A stretch of DNA of 64,000 nt from Nectonema munidae (taxonomy: Eukaryota; Nematomorpha; Nectonematoida; Nectonematidae): positions 124,001 to 188,000 of the forward strand of contig JAUIRK010000333.1 in assembly GCA_030549495.1 (NCBI GenBank), written 5' to 3'. Shown in pieces: positions 1 to 13,156 of the stretch. The notes under the pieces were generated by a model, which saw nothing but the letters and a program-made list of their open reading frames with translations, ran no database searches and was not told the origin of the DNA. The translations under genes were made by a program, and so were the position numbers. Position 1 is the first letter of the stretch; every line of letters begins with the position of its first letter.

Positions 1-1679
1 TCTTTTTCTGGTTTTTTTTGGATAAAAACAAACTTACAAATATTTTTTTTTTAAATTTAAAATTATATAAAAATAAATTAAAATTTCTTTTTAAAAATCG
101 TTACTACAAATTAAAGTTTTTATAAAAAAAATTATGAAAATAAATGATATATTTGACAGATATGACGATATAGTTAATTATTGAATGCATAAAAATTATA
201 ATTATATGTAAATTAGTTAGCAAAAATTACTAACTTATAAATTTGAATAGTTATATGTTAGTAATTAGTAGGTCACGAAAAAAAGTCTCCTAAAAATCCA
301 AAAACCATTTTGAACCAAAATTAAAAAAATAGGCCTAGAAATTTGTCTTTAAAAATGCAAATAAATTAAAAATTTTTTTTTGAAAATTACATCCAAATCT
401 ATCTATCTTTCGAATTTGGATTTTTCTCAGTATGTTGTTGAGGATTGAAAAAAAAGTCTTTCACTGATGTTCGTGGACTATTTTTTTGTATAATATATGA
501 AAGGAATATTTTCAGCTTTTTCTTGTCCATAATAATAATTTAATCCTAACAGCTCTCTTTGGAAATTTTGATCGGAATTATGTCTTCATAGACTTGTTTG
601 GTGAAAGAACTTCCCATCTTAGCATTCTTTTAATAACTTCTAGCAAAGGTGTCTACTTTTAAATTTCTTTCAAATCTTGAAGCAAAACGAAACTAGGATT
701 GTTTGGTTGTTTTATCAACAATTAAACCTTTATAATAAGTGTTAAAGAATTTTTCAAATTGAATTTTAATTTCTATTGAATTTTAATTGATTTTAGCTAA
801 TTTAACTATAAATAAAAACTTTCTAGAAATTCATTTTCTTTAAAAAGTAAATTGAAAAATTCTAAAATGTTATTATTATTTTGTTTTAGAGCAAATTTAC
901 TTGGTCTTTTTTTGTATTTTATGAGTGAGTGGACATGAATTCTAAGTATTCTACCTAGATAGAAATTTTGCCTTTATTAAATTTTTCGTGAGTGGATAGT
1001 AACAAATAATTGAAAACTTATTTTGTATGGTGAAATGTAGGTATATGTAAGTTTATTTGCTAGTGATCACTGCACTAATTCTCTTCTATCAAGTTAGAAA
1101 AATAGACGCCGGAAAATGGAGACATTTTTGGCTCCAAAATTCGACATTTAATGAAATCAACGAACGAATTTTTGAATCCCGTTTTTGACTATTTGATCTT
1201 CCACTATTGGATTAGATTTTAAATCTATGAAATTGAGCATTTAAATTTAATTGTTTTAAATTTGCAGATTAAAATCTTGTATAGCTCACCAATTTCAGGG
1301 AAATGCGAAGCCAAATCGAATCATAGTTTTTGTTTTAAAACAGAACATTTCTCGTTTCTAGAGAACTGAAGAATTGGACATTCATGTAGCCTTTTTCTCC
1401 CAACTTTGGTAGCATTGTTGGAATAAAAGTGAAATATGATTTAGTTCTTAAAAAAATTTGTAAAAGTAGATATGAAAATAATTTAACCACGTCTTGTCAA
1501 TAAAAAGCAAAAATTTAAATTTTGATTTTTATTATGCTCGCTGTTTTGTAGTTCATAGAAAGCGAAGCCGTTTTTAACGAATGAACATTAATATTATAAA
1601 TCTAGAAAATGCTAAGAAAAGAAAATTGCTAAAAATCTAATTTGGTCGCAGTTATAGATTTATTTGCCGAAACAAGGCT
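1..1679. other. AT-rich spacer, nothing recognised
   Basis: This stretch is very AT-rich with many short poly-A and poly-T runs. All reading frames are short and none resembles a protein family I know. No terminal inverted repeats or RNA genes are visible. Confidence 0.6.
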
Positions 1680-1985
1680 GCTCAAGCGTTCTCTTGTCGC
1701 TGCACAAACAACTTGGTGAATAGTAAGAGAGAGGGAACGCTGCATTGATCCTTTTTGCAAATTAAGTGAGTGTGAATGGACACATTCTGAAGCAGTTTTA
1801 CATGAGCGAGCAATCCCTGAACTTGATGCTTCTCAACCAAAACGCGTTCCCTCATGCCCTCCCCGAAGAAAGCGAAGCGAAACCGTGCTGCCTTTCAAAA
1901 GCATGCAAAAGAAGCAAACCGCACCACAACAAATACCACCCCTACACGACCACCAAATAGCTGGCTCGAATGCAAGCCTCTTCAA
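1680..1985 (+). other. GC-richer coding-like island, unassigned
   Basis: Composition jumps here compared with both flanks, as it does at the proven exons of this window. Two overlapping plus-strand frames are open. One, starting at an ATG at 1854, gives a lysine- and arginine-rich peptide beginning MPSPKKAKRNRAAFQKHAKE, followed by a threonine- and proline-rich stretch. The other gives a serine- and leucine-rich peptide. I recognise neither. It could be a first exon with its 5' leader or a promoter-proximal region. No splice donor was convincing enough to set an end. Confidence 0.25.
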
Positions 1986-4284
1986 TTCTCACCAAAAGAT
2001 ACTCTAATCAACGCTTTACATGTATTTATATTTGATCCACACTCACTATACATATAACATACGTATGTATTCCTACCATGAATTCCAACTTTCAAGTAAA
2101 AAACATAATTTATATATAAAAACAAGATTTATTGAATGGTGCAATTTAGTATTACTTTTATCCCTTTTGAAAAATAAAAAGACACAATTGTACGATGTAT
2201 TATGACTGACGCGTTATCCTGCTTTGTAAACTGGATGCTTTCCAAGCTTTACGCTAACGTTGGAAAAAGCTGTGCAAAAATATTTCGCCTCATAACACCC
2301 CTTCATGAATTCTCCTTCAAAAATGCAATCTTTTTACCTATTTAGTTAGTTGAGCAGTGTTAGTGAGTTAACAAGTTAGTTACTGAGTTTAATCCACCTA
2401 ACTAATAAGTTAGTGATTTAACGTCAAATATCTTTCTATTTGATGGGAATAAATATTTAAAAGAATAATTTTTGAAGGCCCTGGTTATGTCCATAATTGT
2501 AAAAATTAAAAACGAGCAAAAATCGACCAAAATCGCCTCAACCAATTGGGGTATAGGAAAATAATGCTAGTGTTGTAAATTATATTGATATATAGTTTTC
2601 ATATATTATTGTTTGAACAAATTAGGAAACTATAAACCTCTTTGATTTTGAAAAGAGCTATAAGTGTTCTGCTGATAAATGTTTTGATGCATACACTTGG
2701 AACCGATTCTGATCTGTAATATATTTGCTTTTTTGGTTTTCTGAAGCAAAACTTAAAGGTAAGGTCTCCTGTTGAAGGTGAAACAAATTCTGTGAATAAG
2801 TCTCATTGCAGATCATAGATTTGGATGAATAAAGTTCTTCTATAACATGCCAATCGCCTCGGTCTAGTTTATGGTAAGACAAAACACAAGTTAAACAGTT
2901 CACGGGGAGCTATTGTCGCATCTTATTCTCCTGATTTCACAACAGAGAAGGCGTAGAAATTTTAATAGGTGTTTATGTTTGTGCAAAAATATTTGGTGGG
3001 CACCAGGAGAAATAAATATAAAAAGTTTAATTCGCTCGCTCCAAAACCTCTGTAATGCCATATGGCTTTTAATCTCTTAAAAATCGTGGACAGAAGTAAT
3101 GCCAATAAGCAAAGTGGTTATTAAAGTATTCAATTGACCACTAAGTAAGACGCAATAATTGACTTTGTGAAGAAACTATAGATGTGATATGGGATAACTT
3201 CTTTGTCATTTTTGAAATGGACTGGTAAAAATCAATTAAAATGAAGGATCAAATATTAATTATATTTTATGCTCGCTGATCTCTGTAAATTTACTACTTT
3301 TCATCAAAAATACTTTTGGCTCAAAAGAATTCAAAGCTAAGAAAAAATTTATAAAACAGCGTGTTTCCATTTTTCTATAGTTCAATTTCACTTTTTTGAT
3401 ACCCTTTTTATATGAATGAAATGATACATTACAAAATTATACTGAACTACGAAGTCAGGATAAACAATTTCGCACTATAGGAAGTAGAAAATAAATGTAT
3501 GAAGCAAAAATGATTAATAAATATGTTATGATCAATTGCAATAGAAAGTAAAGCAGTTACCATGCTTTTCTTTATTCTTGAAAACTGGTTGTAAAATCGC
3601 GTTTTTAACGGGCTTTTTCAAAATCTTCATTAAAACCGAAATTTGCAGCTGGATATTCTAAATCAACGAACATTTTATTTTTAATCAAAGTAATTTGACG
3701 AAGGTAAATAAAAATTTCGGCAAACATACAAAATTCCATTCTAAAGATTTCACGATTTATTATTAAAAAAGTATTTGTTAGCAAAGGGGTAAAATTAATT
3801 TGAGATGGCAGAATTTGATGGACCAGTCCTATTTATATGATTGACCCTTTTATCAGACTGATAAAAAGAATGGAAATGCCTTTTGTAGAGTGGATTCTTT
3901 TCTAAAAATTGGCTGAAGTTTTACTTCACTTTTAAAAGTTCACTTACAACTGACATCTTGATGAAAATTTGCTTAAAAAAGGTGGGGAACAAATTTTCAA
4001 GAATATATAAATAACAAATAACCAAGAAAAATATGAACAACTACGAAAATTCTGAATCAATGGGACTAATTTTATAGAAAAAAAATTTTAACAAAATTTA
4101 TTCTACATAATAGTAATTGTACATCAAGCCGATTTAACTAAAATAACCCAAAATTTAGTTTTTTAAAAAAATTAAAAAAACAGAATAATTTATTGTGCTA
4201 AAATAAAGTCTAAGATGGAAATTTTTTCCATTAGGATAAAAGATTGAAGGGGATTCAACTGAAAAATGTTATGCATTAAGATTA
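1986..4284. other. AT-rich spacer, nothing firm
   Basis: Mostly featureless AT-rich sequence. Around 2340-2420 the motif TTAGT recurs irregularly, which looks like a degraded simple repeat. A minus-strand reading frame at 2658-2903 codes 81 residues of mixed composition, but it lacks a splice context or a known domain, so I do not call it a gene. Confidence 0.5.
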
Positions 4285-4427
4285 GGGCACATACATATAT
4301 TACATAAGGCAAAATTATTGAAAATTTCATCTCCGCCTTCTAACGAATATGTAAAACCTTCATGTTTCGTAACGCGATATAACAAACCCTTCCCCTCCCC
4401 ATCCCGTTACGTAATATATGTGTATCC
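4285..4427. mobile_element. Short MITE with inverted ends
   Basis: The left end (GGGCACATACATATATTAC, 4285-4303) and the reverse complement of the right end (GGATACACATATATTACGTA) match well, giving terminal inverted repeats of about 20 bases around a 143-bp body with no coding capacity. A similar end (GGGATCATACATACATGACG) occurs at 41105. The target duplication is unclear, so the superfamily is not assigned. Confidence 0.55.
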
Positions 4428-5099
4428 ACTTAGCAATAATTTTATCACATTTTAAATAAAGAAAAAAATTCCTACTAAATCTATCGTTTCGTTAGAAATG
4501 TCACAAAATGATCTTTATGCAAAAACTAACTCCTTCTGACTTGCTCCAATGTTTTGTTAAAATAGTATATAATAAAAATAATCAAACTTGTATCTACAAG
4601 TTATTCAAATTAAATGTTCAATATTAAAATCATCTCCATGAGAGATTCTTGTAATTGAAAATAGGATTATACGCTGCTAGTGGAAGAGAGCTCTAATCAA
4701 ACCTAGAAACGGGTCAAAATGAAAGTTTTGATTCGTTTTTTATGTTTGTCCATGAACATTCACTCAAAGAAACAACTGATACAAACAAAGTGTGTGTGTT
4801 TGAAGATGGAGAAATGCAAAATATGCTCTGGATGGATATTTTTAATAAGGTCGAATTTCTCCAATCCTTCTTGATGAGAAGCGGAGATCGTGAAGCTGAG
4901 CGCTCCTGTAAAATAAATTGATGCAAATTCAGAAATGTCTTCCATTCAAAATAATTGACACACAATAAGGATATAATTGCAGGTATCTTTGTGTACCTGC
5001 GAAGAGATGAGCTTGTTATTGTGTAAGGAGAAAACGCTAAAATTGTTGTATATTCATGCATCCTCACTTCAAATAAAGAGGTGCGGTAGGTAAATCATC

Positions 5100-5493
5100 T
5101 CGTAAAATGATGATCTCTCGCGACAAAACCTTCATCTCGATGTGGGCAAACAGACTGGTTGCCATTTCAATTTTAGCATGGCCAAAGCTTTTAGCAAGGC
5201 AGCGCGCTGCTTCGCTTCTTCCCACCGCAAAAGCAACACATTCTTCTCATCAAAGGTTTGACGATGAGGACAAAAGAGTTGTTGCTATAAAGGCGCTTCT
5301 TTCAAAACCTTTCTCCATTTCCTTTGAAGCACAGGAGATTGAGTGCGCTTCTCGCTTCCACTCCGCGCACCTTGTGCTCGCTTGTGGCGAGCAGGTCCCC
5401 TCAAAGAGAGTCACTTTTGCCGAAGTCGAAGCAAGACTTCATCCTCGTTTCGTTGGCATGGCGAGATGTGCAGGTTCGGCAATTCCACGTTGA
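5100..5493 (+). other. GC-rich coding-like island, unassigned
   Basis: A clear GC- and CpG-rich block. One plus-strand frame stays open from an ATG at 5107 to a stop at 5491, giving 128 residues, and a second frame is open over much of the same stretch. The product is rich in Ala, Arg and Ser and shows no domain I recognise; there is no signal peptide or membrane segment. Contrast with its flanks makes a first exon or a CpG-rich promoter likely, but the strand and frame are uncertain. Confidence 0.28.
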
Positions 5494-8400
5494 AATACTT
5501 TCTATCTCCAAAATATTATACGCAATATTCGGTTTAAATGTTGATACTTTGCATTTTAGAAACAAGCTTTTTTAATTCCAATCTATTTTGACTTATTAAA
5601 TTTGATCATGTTATAATTATGTAAGTGGCTTTTTAGGTTTCTCAAAAAATAATGTTTTTTGTAAAATATAAGCACCAATGCAAATCACGGAGGCCTGATT
5701 AACTCACACCAAACCGAAATTGTACCCCCCGCGCTCAATAATTTTAATCAGTTAATTAATTAAATTAGTTAGTTAGAGTTGATATTACAAATGGGGCAAG
5801 TTGGTTAGTCGCATTTTGTCTCTGCTTAACAATGGAATCGCGGATGATTAAGTAGAATCCACGTTTCTCATTCTTTAATTTCATATGTCAAAAAAAGAGT
5901 TTAGAAAAATTTAGCTTCAAACGTGATTGTTTATCTCTTTTTTCAGCATAAAAAGTCATATTTTAACGTTGAAGTAGTATTTTTTATATGAATTATTTTC
6001 GTGAGAAATACAAATTTTTGTACTGACTTTTTTCAATACCTTTTTGTTCAGGTTTGAAAGTGTAAAAATATGGTAACCCTAATGTAAACCCAAATCAAGT
6101 TTGAGTTTATATTTATCACAATATTATTCTTATTGTTTTTGAATACTTTTATTTTGGGTGCTATTGAAGTGAGAAAACTGTGATTTCATAAGGCAAAAAA
6201 GGGGTTGGCGCACTCAAAGATGAAACATTGCAGATTCTTGAGTGATGCAAAATCTTATAAGTGAATCTTACGAAAATCCGTGCGCAAGGATGTTAGTGCA
6301 TTCAAAGAGGCAACTTGCGGATTCTTAAGTTGCGTGGCATTTTTTGTGTAAAAATCACGAGAGAATGTGTGAAAGATGTAAATGGCGTCTACATTTTTGC
6401 AGAAGAGATTGAAACAGATGTAGGGAAGACCTACCCTAGACTTCATTCTATAAACGTTTTGATTTCAGCCGTTTTGGTTTTCGGCCCTTTTGACCAGACA
6501 TCCCGAATCTAGACTAACCACTGTTATCAATGAACCGATGAATGCATAGAAAGTAGACTTTGTTGTCATCAAGTACTAGAAATGTATGGGATGTGAACAT
6601 TTTTGTATCCGCGGATACGGATGCAGATGTCAGTATTAATTTTTTTGATGAATGCGGATGTAGATATCATATGTGCTATTGTTTTAAACTTTTTTAAAAT
6701 TTAGAGAGATTTCAATGCATGTGTGTTATCATAAAGACTTACTTATAAAAATTTTGGATAAAGTAAACAAAACTTTGCGGTATATAGAAAAAAGAGAAAT
6801 ATTTGAAAATTGTGATGCGTATGTTATTGCGGATGTTGAACCTAAAATGATCTGTGAATGAGGATGTTAAGAGGATGTAAAAAATTTTGTGGATCTGCGC
6901 ATACGAAATCCGATACATCTTTATCAAGTACACAAAAGAAAGAAAGAGACAAATTGTCAGCTATGTTGCTACAGTCGATTATATTGCAATGTCAAACCTG
7001 AACTTTTTTTTTTTGATAATTGTTTGATAATGATGCAAAAAAAGATATCACTTTGAAAGAAACACGAGCACACGCTATCAAAAAATAGTTTCTAGTATTT
7101 TTGGACAAATGCAAGAATTATAATTAAAAATAATTTTAAGATGTTGCATAAATCAATTACTATTGTAAATAATATTATATGCATATTTCATTTTCAATAG
7201 TTGATGTGGCTCTAGTAATGCTAAAAGTAACCGGATTCTCTATTAAAATGTTAATATATATCAAAAACTATGATATTTTTTAAATCAACGATCAATGTTT
7301 TGAAATGATAAGGTATAAAAATAAGGAGTGTGGTGGTGTATTGATCAAATATTCAGCTCTGAAAAATTAGAGGACCTTTACTTGTCATTCATTATACAGT
7401 AATTTGTAGGTTCGCTAATTATAGAACTATGAAAGTTGTTCAAGCTAATTGTGTTACCGTGGAATGGACACAGCAAAGTTTAAATTTGTCATGTCATTAA
7501 ATTTGTTGACTCACTTTTTTGAAATTTATCATTAAAAAATAACAAACAATTTTTTGAAGTTTCAAGCTAAAATCTTTGAAGTCAAATTAAAATTTTTTTA
7601 ATTAAATTTTGGCTGAAGTTTGAGCAAGAAGTGTTTGAAGTCGATCGAACCCAAGAACCGTTGGTATGGGAAGGAAGTCAAATATCTAGCCATTCACGCT
7701 CATTATAATTTGGAAGCAGGTGAATCCTATTGTATAACTTTAAGTCTAAGATGCCGCGCTTCTAAAACTTTTTTACCTTAGGGCGCATCTATGAAATAAC
7801 TGAAACTTTGGGGCGCACCATTGAGATTGATGTGGGAAAATCAGGCATAAAATTTTAAAATAAAAAATATAAAGAACTACATACTACATATGTTGTCCAT
7901 TATTTGGTCGTTTCTCGCACCCCTTGTTAAGAATTGCTTATCTAGATGGAATCTTAGGGTTCACATGGCTATCTTTCAAGGCATCTTCAAGGGCGCAGCG
8001 TTTGAGAAGCACAAAGCATTAGATTTTGATTTATGAATAGCTTTTTATAAATGTACATACATCCTATTTTACCCAATTGTCTACATATTTAGACAATAAT
8101 TTGATTCGTTTTTTAATCAATATAAGCTTGCAATGTCTATATTTTTTTTTTAATTTTTTTTTTAATTATTTTCAATTTTTAAGAAAAGACAGCGGACCAT
8201 TTTCTGGATGCTGTATTTTTAAAAACGGAATTCGTCTTCTTCAACACTCTTGATAATAAAGTGACAAAACTCCTGCTGTTGTTAGAGATGTTTTTGACTT
8301 GTTTATTCATAGCTTAAAAAAGTGATATATTCCAAATACTTTTCAAGATTTTATTCTTGAAAGATTTAATAATTAAAAAAATTAGAGTAGAGACAAATCA

Positions 8401-9060
8401 GCTTTTCCTTAATATGAAATCATAAAAAGTATAGACATCTAAAAAAATATTTCCACACCGAAAAAATGTCAGCATCATAATTGTAGAAAGTCAAGGCACA
8501 CTTCTTGCTCCTAATTAATGTGCTAAACATTTTGCTCTCAACATAAAACAACTTCAATTCTATGCTTTGATTTATGTTAACAATTTTTTATTCATTACAA
8601 TAAATTAAAAAATCACTTTTTAACAAATATACACGCTTTGGTCATTATAAAATAAACCAATTGCATATTAACCTCGAGTAATACATTGTTTACATTATTG
8701 TCTACAAATGTGGACCCAAACGTAAAATGGATCTCCGATACCAAAATCACTGAAAACTAAAATCCTCACTACCAAAAAGCCTGAAAACTTTTTCATGGCA
8801 TTCGGTAGTGAGGATTTTGTTAAGGAACAAATATAATTTTAAAAATTTTTTATAGAAATGTGTATGTTTATTTGTTTTCAATGCTAAAATCGAAGTTGGT
8901 TTTAATGGAAAAATAGCGTAGATGAAGAAAGTGGAGAGTAAGGGTAGAGGATGTTTTTTCAAGATCTCTTCTATGCCATGCAGGAATATGGCAGGACTGC
9001 TGCACACATGCGATGAAAGAAGCTTTGCTTTTTCCATATTTCTGTGGTGATGAATGGAGC
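5494..9060. other. AT-rich spacer with two MITE-end-like scraps
   Basis: No gene is supported. At 6468-6504 the phrase GTTTTGGTTTTCGGCCC, followed by a GACC end, resembles the ends of the 9-bp-duplication MITEs described below. At 8707-8815 repeated phrases of the form 'ctgaaaac...aaaatcc' have the same flavour. Neither has a matching partner end, so they are listed only as possible solo ends. Confidence 0.45.
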
Positions 9061-9541
9061 ACTCACTCTGCAAGCACAAACTCCAGAATCAGGTCGCCTG
9101 TTTTGACGCGTGAAGGCGTGATGAAGTAACTCGGTCACTCAGGAGAGCAAGAGAGCGAGCGTGAGGGGTGAGTAGCCCGTCAGCGCCAAATGGGAGAACT
9201 TCCTGTTGTTCGTGTGCACAGCAGCAGCAGCTATGCAACGCAAGCACTCACTGACTGCATCCAAAAGTCTCGAAAGCCACGATCCATCTTCTTCTGTCAA
9301 CACGCACTACTCCTCTCTCCTTCATTTTGGTGGAAACACGACCGACCACTTGTCCACAAGCACAGCGCCCTCAACTTGCCATCGCACACTTTATACTTTG
9401 GGAACAAACAAGTACATTCATGCCGTATCTTGTGCACCATTGCCAGATGGGTTATTTGTAATAAGGGTTGGCAGATGTTTTGACATCGCTTACAACGGAA
9501 TCCCTGAGTATTTTGGAGAATCCCGGTTCCTCATTCACTAA
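9061..9541 (+). other. GC-rich island, possible first exon
   Basis: A GC-richer block that starts like a 5' leader (GCAGCAGCAGCT before the ATG at 9233) and continues as an open frame beginning MQRKHSLTASKSLESHD, rich in Ser, Thr and His. A potential donor (CAA followed by GTACAT) lies near 9411, where AT-rich sequence takes over. I do not recognise the product. It may be the first coding exon of a plus-strand gene whose other exons are not identifiable here. Confidence 0.3.
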
Positions 9542-9701
9542 TCTTATATGTCAAAAAACGAGTTTACAATGATTCTAAATTTACTCATCTTTTGCCTTTA
9601 AAATGTTTTTCATATTAATTATTATTTTTGTAAGGAATACAAATTTTAACTTTTTTCAATCTGATTTTTGTCTGAATCTTATCATTTCAAAAGATGGCAT
9701 C

Positions 9702-10600
9702 GGTACTCGGACATTTCGACCCATTATTTTCATAAGACAGTTCGTCCCATGGACAATTCGCCCCATTATTTTCATAAGACAGTTTGTCCCATGGACAATC
9801 GCCTCTCTAAAACGTAAAAATAAGCCATTTAAGACTTATTAGTCAAAATGTAACATCAAGTTTTATAACTAGATTAATGAAACAACCTCAAACAAGTTAT
9901 CGTTCACTTTAACGTACCTTTTTTCCATCTTTTTACAATGTTTTGATTTGGAACATTCCGTTTTTACATTTGTTGTTAAATTTTTTTTTGGTTTGACAAG
10001 AACCTAATTGGTTTGCTCCACCTTCTTTTTATATTTCAGATTATTTTTATAATACTTTTTTCTAAATAAATAAAATTAAATAAAAAAAAATTTAAAAAAA
10101 AGCCGCAACTCTTACTTATAGAAAATTATTGGGGGCGAAGGTCATTTTCGCCCCCCCTCCCCTGAAAACACATTAGGGAGGTGGGGCGGTCGCTAACACA
10201 TTTACATTACACTAACAGATTTACTTTCTTCAAAAAGGACATTTATGAGAAAATAAATTTCAAGGGATTCTGAAATCATTTGTGAGAAAAGTTATATAAA
10301 AAGATAGTGAAATAATTAAATATAAAAACACCAAAATTTTGATTATTTGTATGAGGTACAAATACCGATGACTTTAAAATTTTAATTAATCATTTTTATT
10401 TATAATTATTTAAAAGTGATAAAAAAAATTAAGAGATAAAATGATTAATTAGAAATAATTTAATAGAGATAACATAAACAAGAATATAAAATTTTTTAAT
10501 AATTTTACACATATAATAAACAAAGATGGATGAAACAAATAGCCTATGAGACAATTTGTCCATGGGGCGAATTGTCTATGGGGCGAAATGTCTGTAGACC
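9702..10600. mobile_element. Mutator-like MITE, 9-bp target duplication
   Basis: The element is bounded by a perfect 9-bp direct repeat, GATGGCATC, at 9693-9701 and 10601-10609. Its ends are inverted: GGTACTCGGACATTTCG on the left and GGTCTACAGACATTTCG read inward from the right. Both tips continue into tandem subterminal phrases of the type 'ggacaattcgcccc'. On the left a roughly 42-bp unit is present twice (about 9719-9802). There is no coding capacity. A 9-bp duplication is typical of Mutator-like elements, and a Mutator-like transposase relic lies at 15.6 kb, so I place it there by inference. Confidence 0.8.
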
Positions 10601-10609
10601 GATGGCATC

Positions 10610-12742
10610 CCTACGTATGATCAAGTTGGGCCAAAAACGAAGTCATCCTAAAACCAATAGTTTTGAAAATTTGTTCTCGTAGTTAGCGCTTTCCCTATAT
10701 ACTTAGTTTCTTAGAGATTTCGTTAGTTTTTAAAAAAAGAATCTTATCGATATATCAATGAAAAATTATATTCCTTTCTTCCTTTTATTTTGAAGAAATT
10801 GAAATCCGTGCTTTAATAAAATCAATAGCAACTATAAAAACCAAAAATCATTTCACGATGTCAGGATATTAGCCTGCAGCATTTTAATATTATTAGTTTG
10901 ACATTTATAAGCACATTTCTAATAAGTTTGTTCAATAATTGTGTTGTAAATCACGTGTCAAACACGCTTAAAATATGCTAGTTATTCTATTTTTTTACGA
11001 GGTTTATAGAACATTTACTTTTTAATTATGTGAAGAAAAGGGGATATAATCTATAGTCCAATTGGGTTCGCACAATTATCGGATTTGAGCAGATTTGACT
11101 AAATTGAACCGCTTTTGATAAAATTAGCCCGAATTTCAGAGAAACCGATCATATTAAATATCCTTATTTGTATTATAGTAAAAAAATAATTTTTTTATCG
11201 TATATTTGAAACATTAATATTTTGTAATTAAATGAATTTTGCTATTTTCAATAAGAACATGTCCCGTCTGATAGCAGCCTTCAAAAAAGGTTCTCCATTT
11301 TTCTGAGAATATATACATTATATCGATCTGTTGATTTTTAGACTGGCAAATGTGAAATAAACAGCTCAAATATTCTAGGATATCGTCTATTGAGAATTTG
11401 TCATAACAATAACGCAAATTGGCTCTGTCAAAGTAGAAAAATAAAATATTAAAAACTTCTTATGTAATTGAATTAATTTATTACCTATGATTTCTTTAAG
11501 TTTCGATTTGGTGCATTCATATATGTGCCTTATTAAACATTGAGTGGAAAAAGACTAAATACCCCAAAAGAATCAGTTTAGCATCAACTTTAGGACCAGA
11601 TGGAGATGAAGATCGCCTAACTCTCAGTACTACGTGTGCAAATAACTCCATAATCACTTGAAGAATAAACTTCTGATCAAACATTTTGAGCAACAAGATT
11701 GTGGGAATCGCTACTCATATCAGGGAAATACGAGAAAGATCAACGAAGAAACGAGAAAGATGTCGTCAGCTCGAGTGTGAATGAACAAATTGATTGACAT
11801 ATAACTAATGTTATAATTTATACGTAGATTCAAAGGAGTACGATGCATAAGAGTTGAAAAACAATAAAATTCAATGGAGAAGAAATCGTTTGACAGAGCT
11901 TATGAATAATGCAGCTTCTTCTTTTAGTATATCTATAGAGTAAATTGTGTTTGTTAGTTAAGTTAACCGAATACCGGCCCTTGTTAATGCATAATACCTT
12001 GATATATTATATTTTACAAGAATGTATGTTTCAAATATATAAAGACAAGTGAGTGATCGATACAATATTCTAACGCGAACGCTCCCAAAGTGGGAAACAA
12101 GCATAACAGCTTGATTACTAACAAAGTTAAAATCGGGCCGCCAGCCTTTGAATTCTTCGGAGGAAGAACCCGAGGATAAAAAACCGGCACTACGGAATGC
12201 AGCTCGTCCCTTAATAAAAGGATATGATAAAAAGAGATATGCTACAAAGAAAAATAGCTGGAAATTGACTACCTGCCATATATGCTAGATATGAGAATAT
12301 CCGAGCACAGCGGGGAGTGAATTTTTATTCATGAAACAAAAAGATGAAATAAACTTTATTATTTAAGCCTTTTTTACCGAAGAAAAATTAATTCTTCCGC
12401 TTTTTCTGGATCCAAGCTACTTCGTTTACTGTTTACAATATTTGAACCGGAACTGAACAATCTTTCTGATTGAGAGTTGCTTGGCGGTATCATTTTCTTA
12501 AGATATAATTCTGAAAATATTGTAATTTTTTAAAACCTATTTGGAAAGCTTTATAAGAATAATTAAAAAAATCAGATCAGAGGAAAAGGAGATGCCATTT
12601 TAAAAAAAAGAAGAATCAGGGAAAGAAAAAGAGCTGAAATGAGCAGCCATTTTTTGGACGACGCACTGAATAGTGAAAAAATGGCGATTTCCATGGAAAA
12701 GTATAGGGGAAAGTTCGGGATGCCCAATGGGCTCTGGAGTAT
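10610..12742. other. AT-rich spacer, nothing firm
   Basis: No gene or element is supported. A slightly GC-richer patch near 12070-12240 has short open frames but no motif that I can assign. Confidence 0.5.
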
Positions 12743-13156
12743 GGTGCCGGGTCAAAACGCCCGTACTATTTTTTGAAGTTTATTCCATTTGGTCAGTTTT
12801 CAAAACGGTCGATTTGACACGAAATGATAGTGATCCATTTGACTTGAAAGATAAAAGTGATCATACAAAAATACATTATTTCTTTGGTTTGAAAAACAAT
12901 TAAACCACCAATTTAAACGGAAAATCAGTTTGAAACCAGAAAAGACGTGACTAATTTAAACAGGAATATAAATAATTTCTGATTTTGGTTCAAAATTTCA
13001 GGAATAGTTCCATTCGATAAGATCGATAAATTAGGAATCTTGTATCTGTTTTTTATGGATGTGAAACAAGAAAGTGTTAAATTTAACATATTCTTATTTG
13101 GTTTTGGGCGTTTTGATTTTCAGGCTTTTTGGTTTCGGGCGTTTTGCCTCGAATTC
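12743..13156. mobile_element. Mutator-like MITE, 9-bp target duplication
   Basis: A 414-bp element flanked by a perfect 9-bp direct repeat, CTGGAGTAT, at 12734-12742 and 13157-13165. The left tip reads GGTGCCGGGTCAAAACGCCC. The right tip read inward is diverged in its first 11 bases and then shares CAAAACGCCCG with the left. It has no transposase. It belongs to the same structural class as the elements at 9702 and 53739: tips starting GG, AAAACG/AATCCCG-type phrases inside, and 9-bp duplications. Confidence 0.8.

Noticed and set aside
11940-12330. LTR-retroelement-like patch
   Set aside because: Considered because of a TATA-like phrase followed by a GC-richer segment, but no paired terminal repeat, primer site or coding motif is visible.
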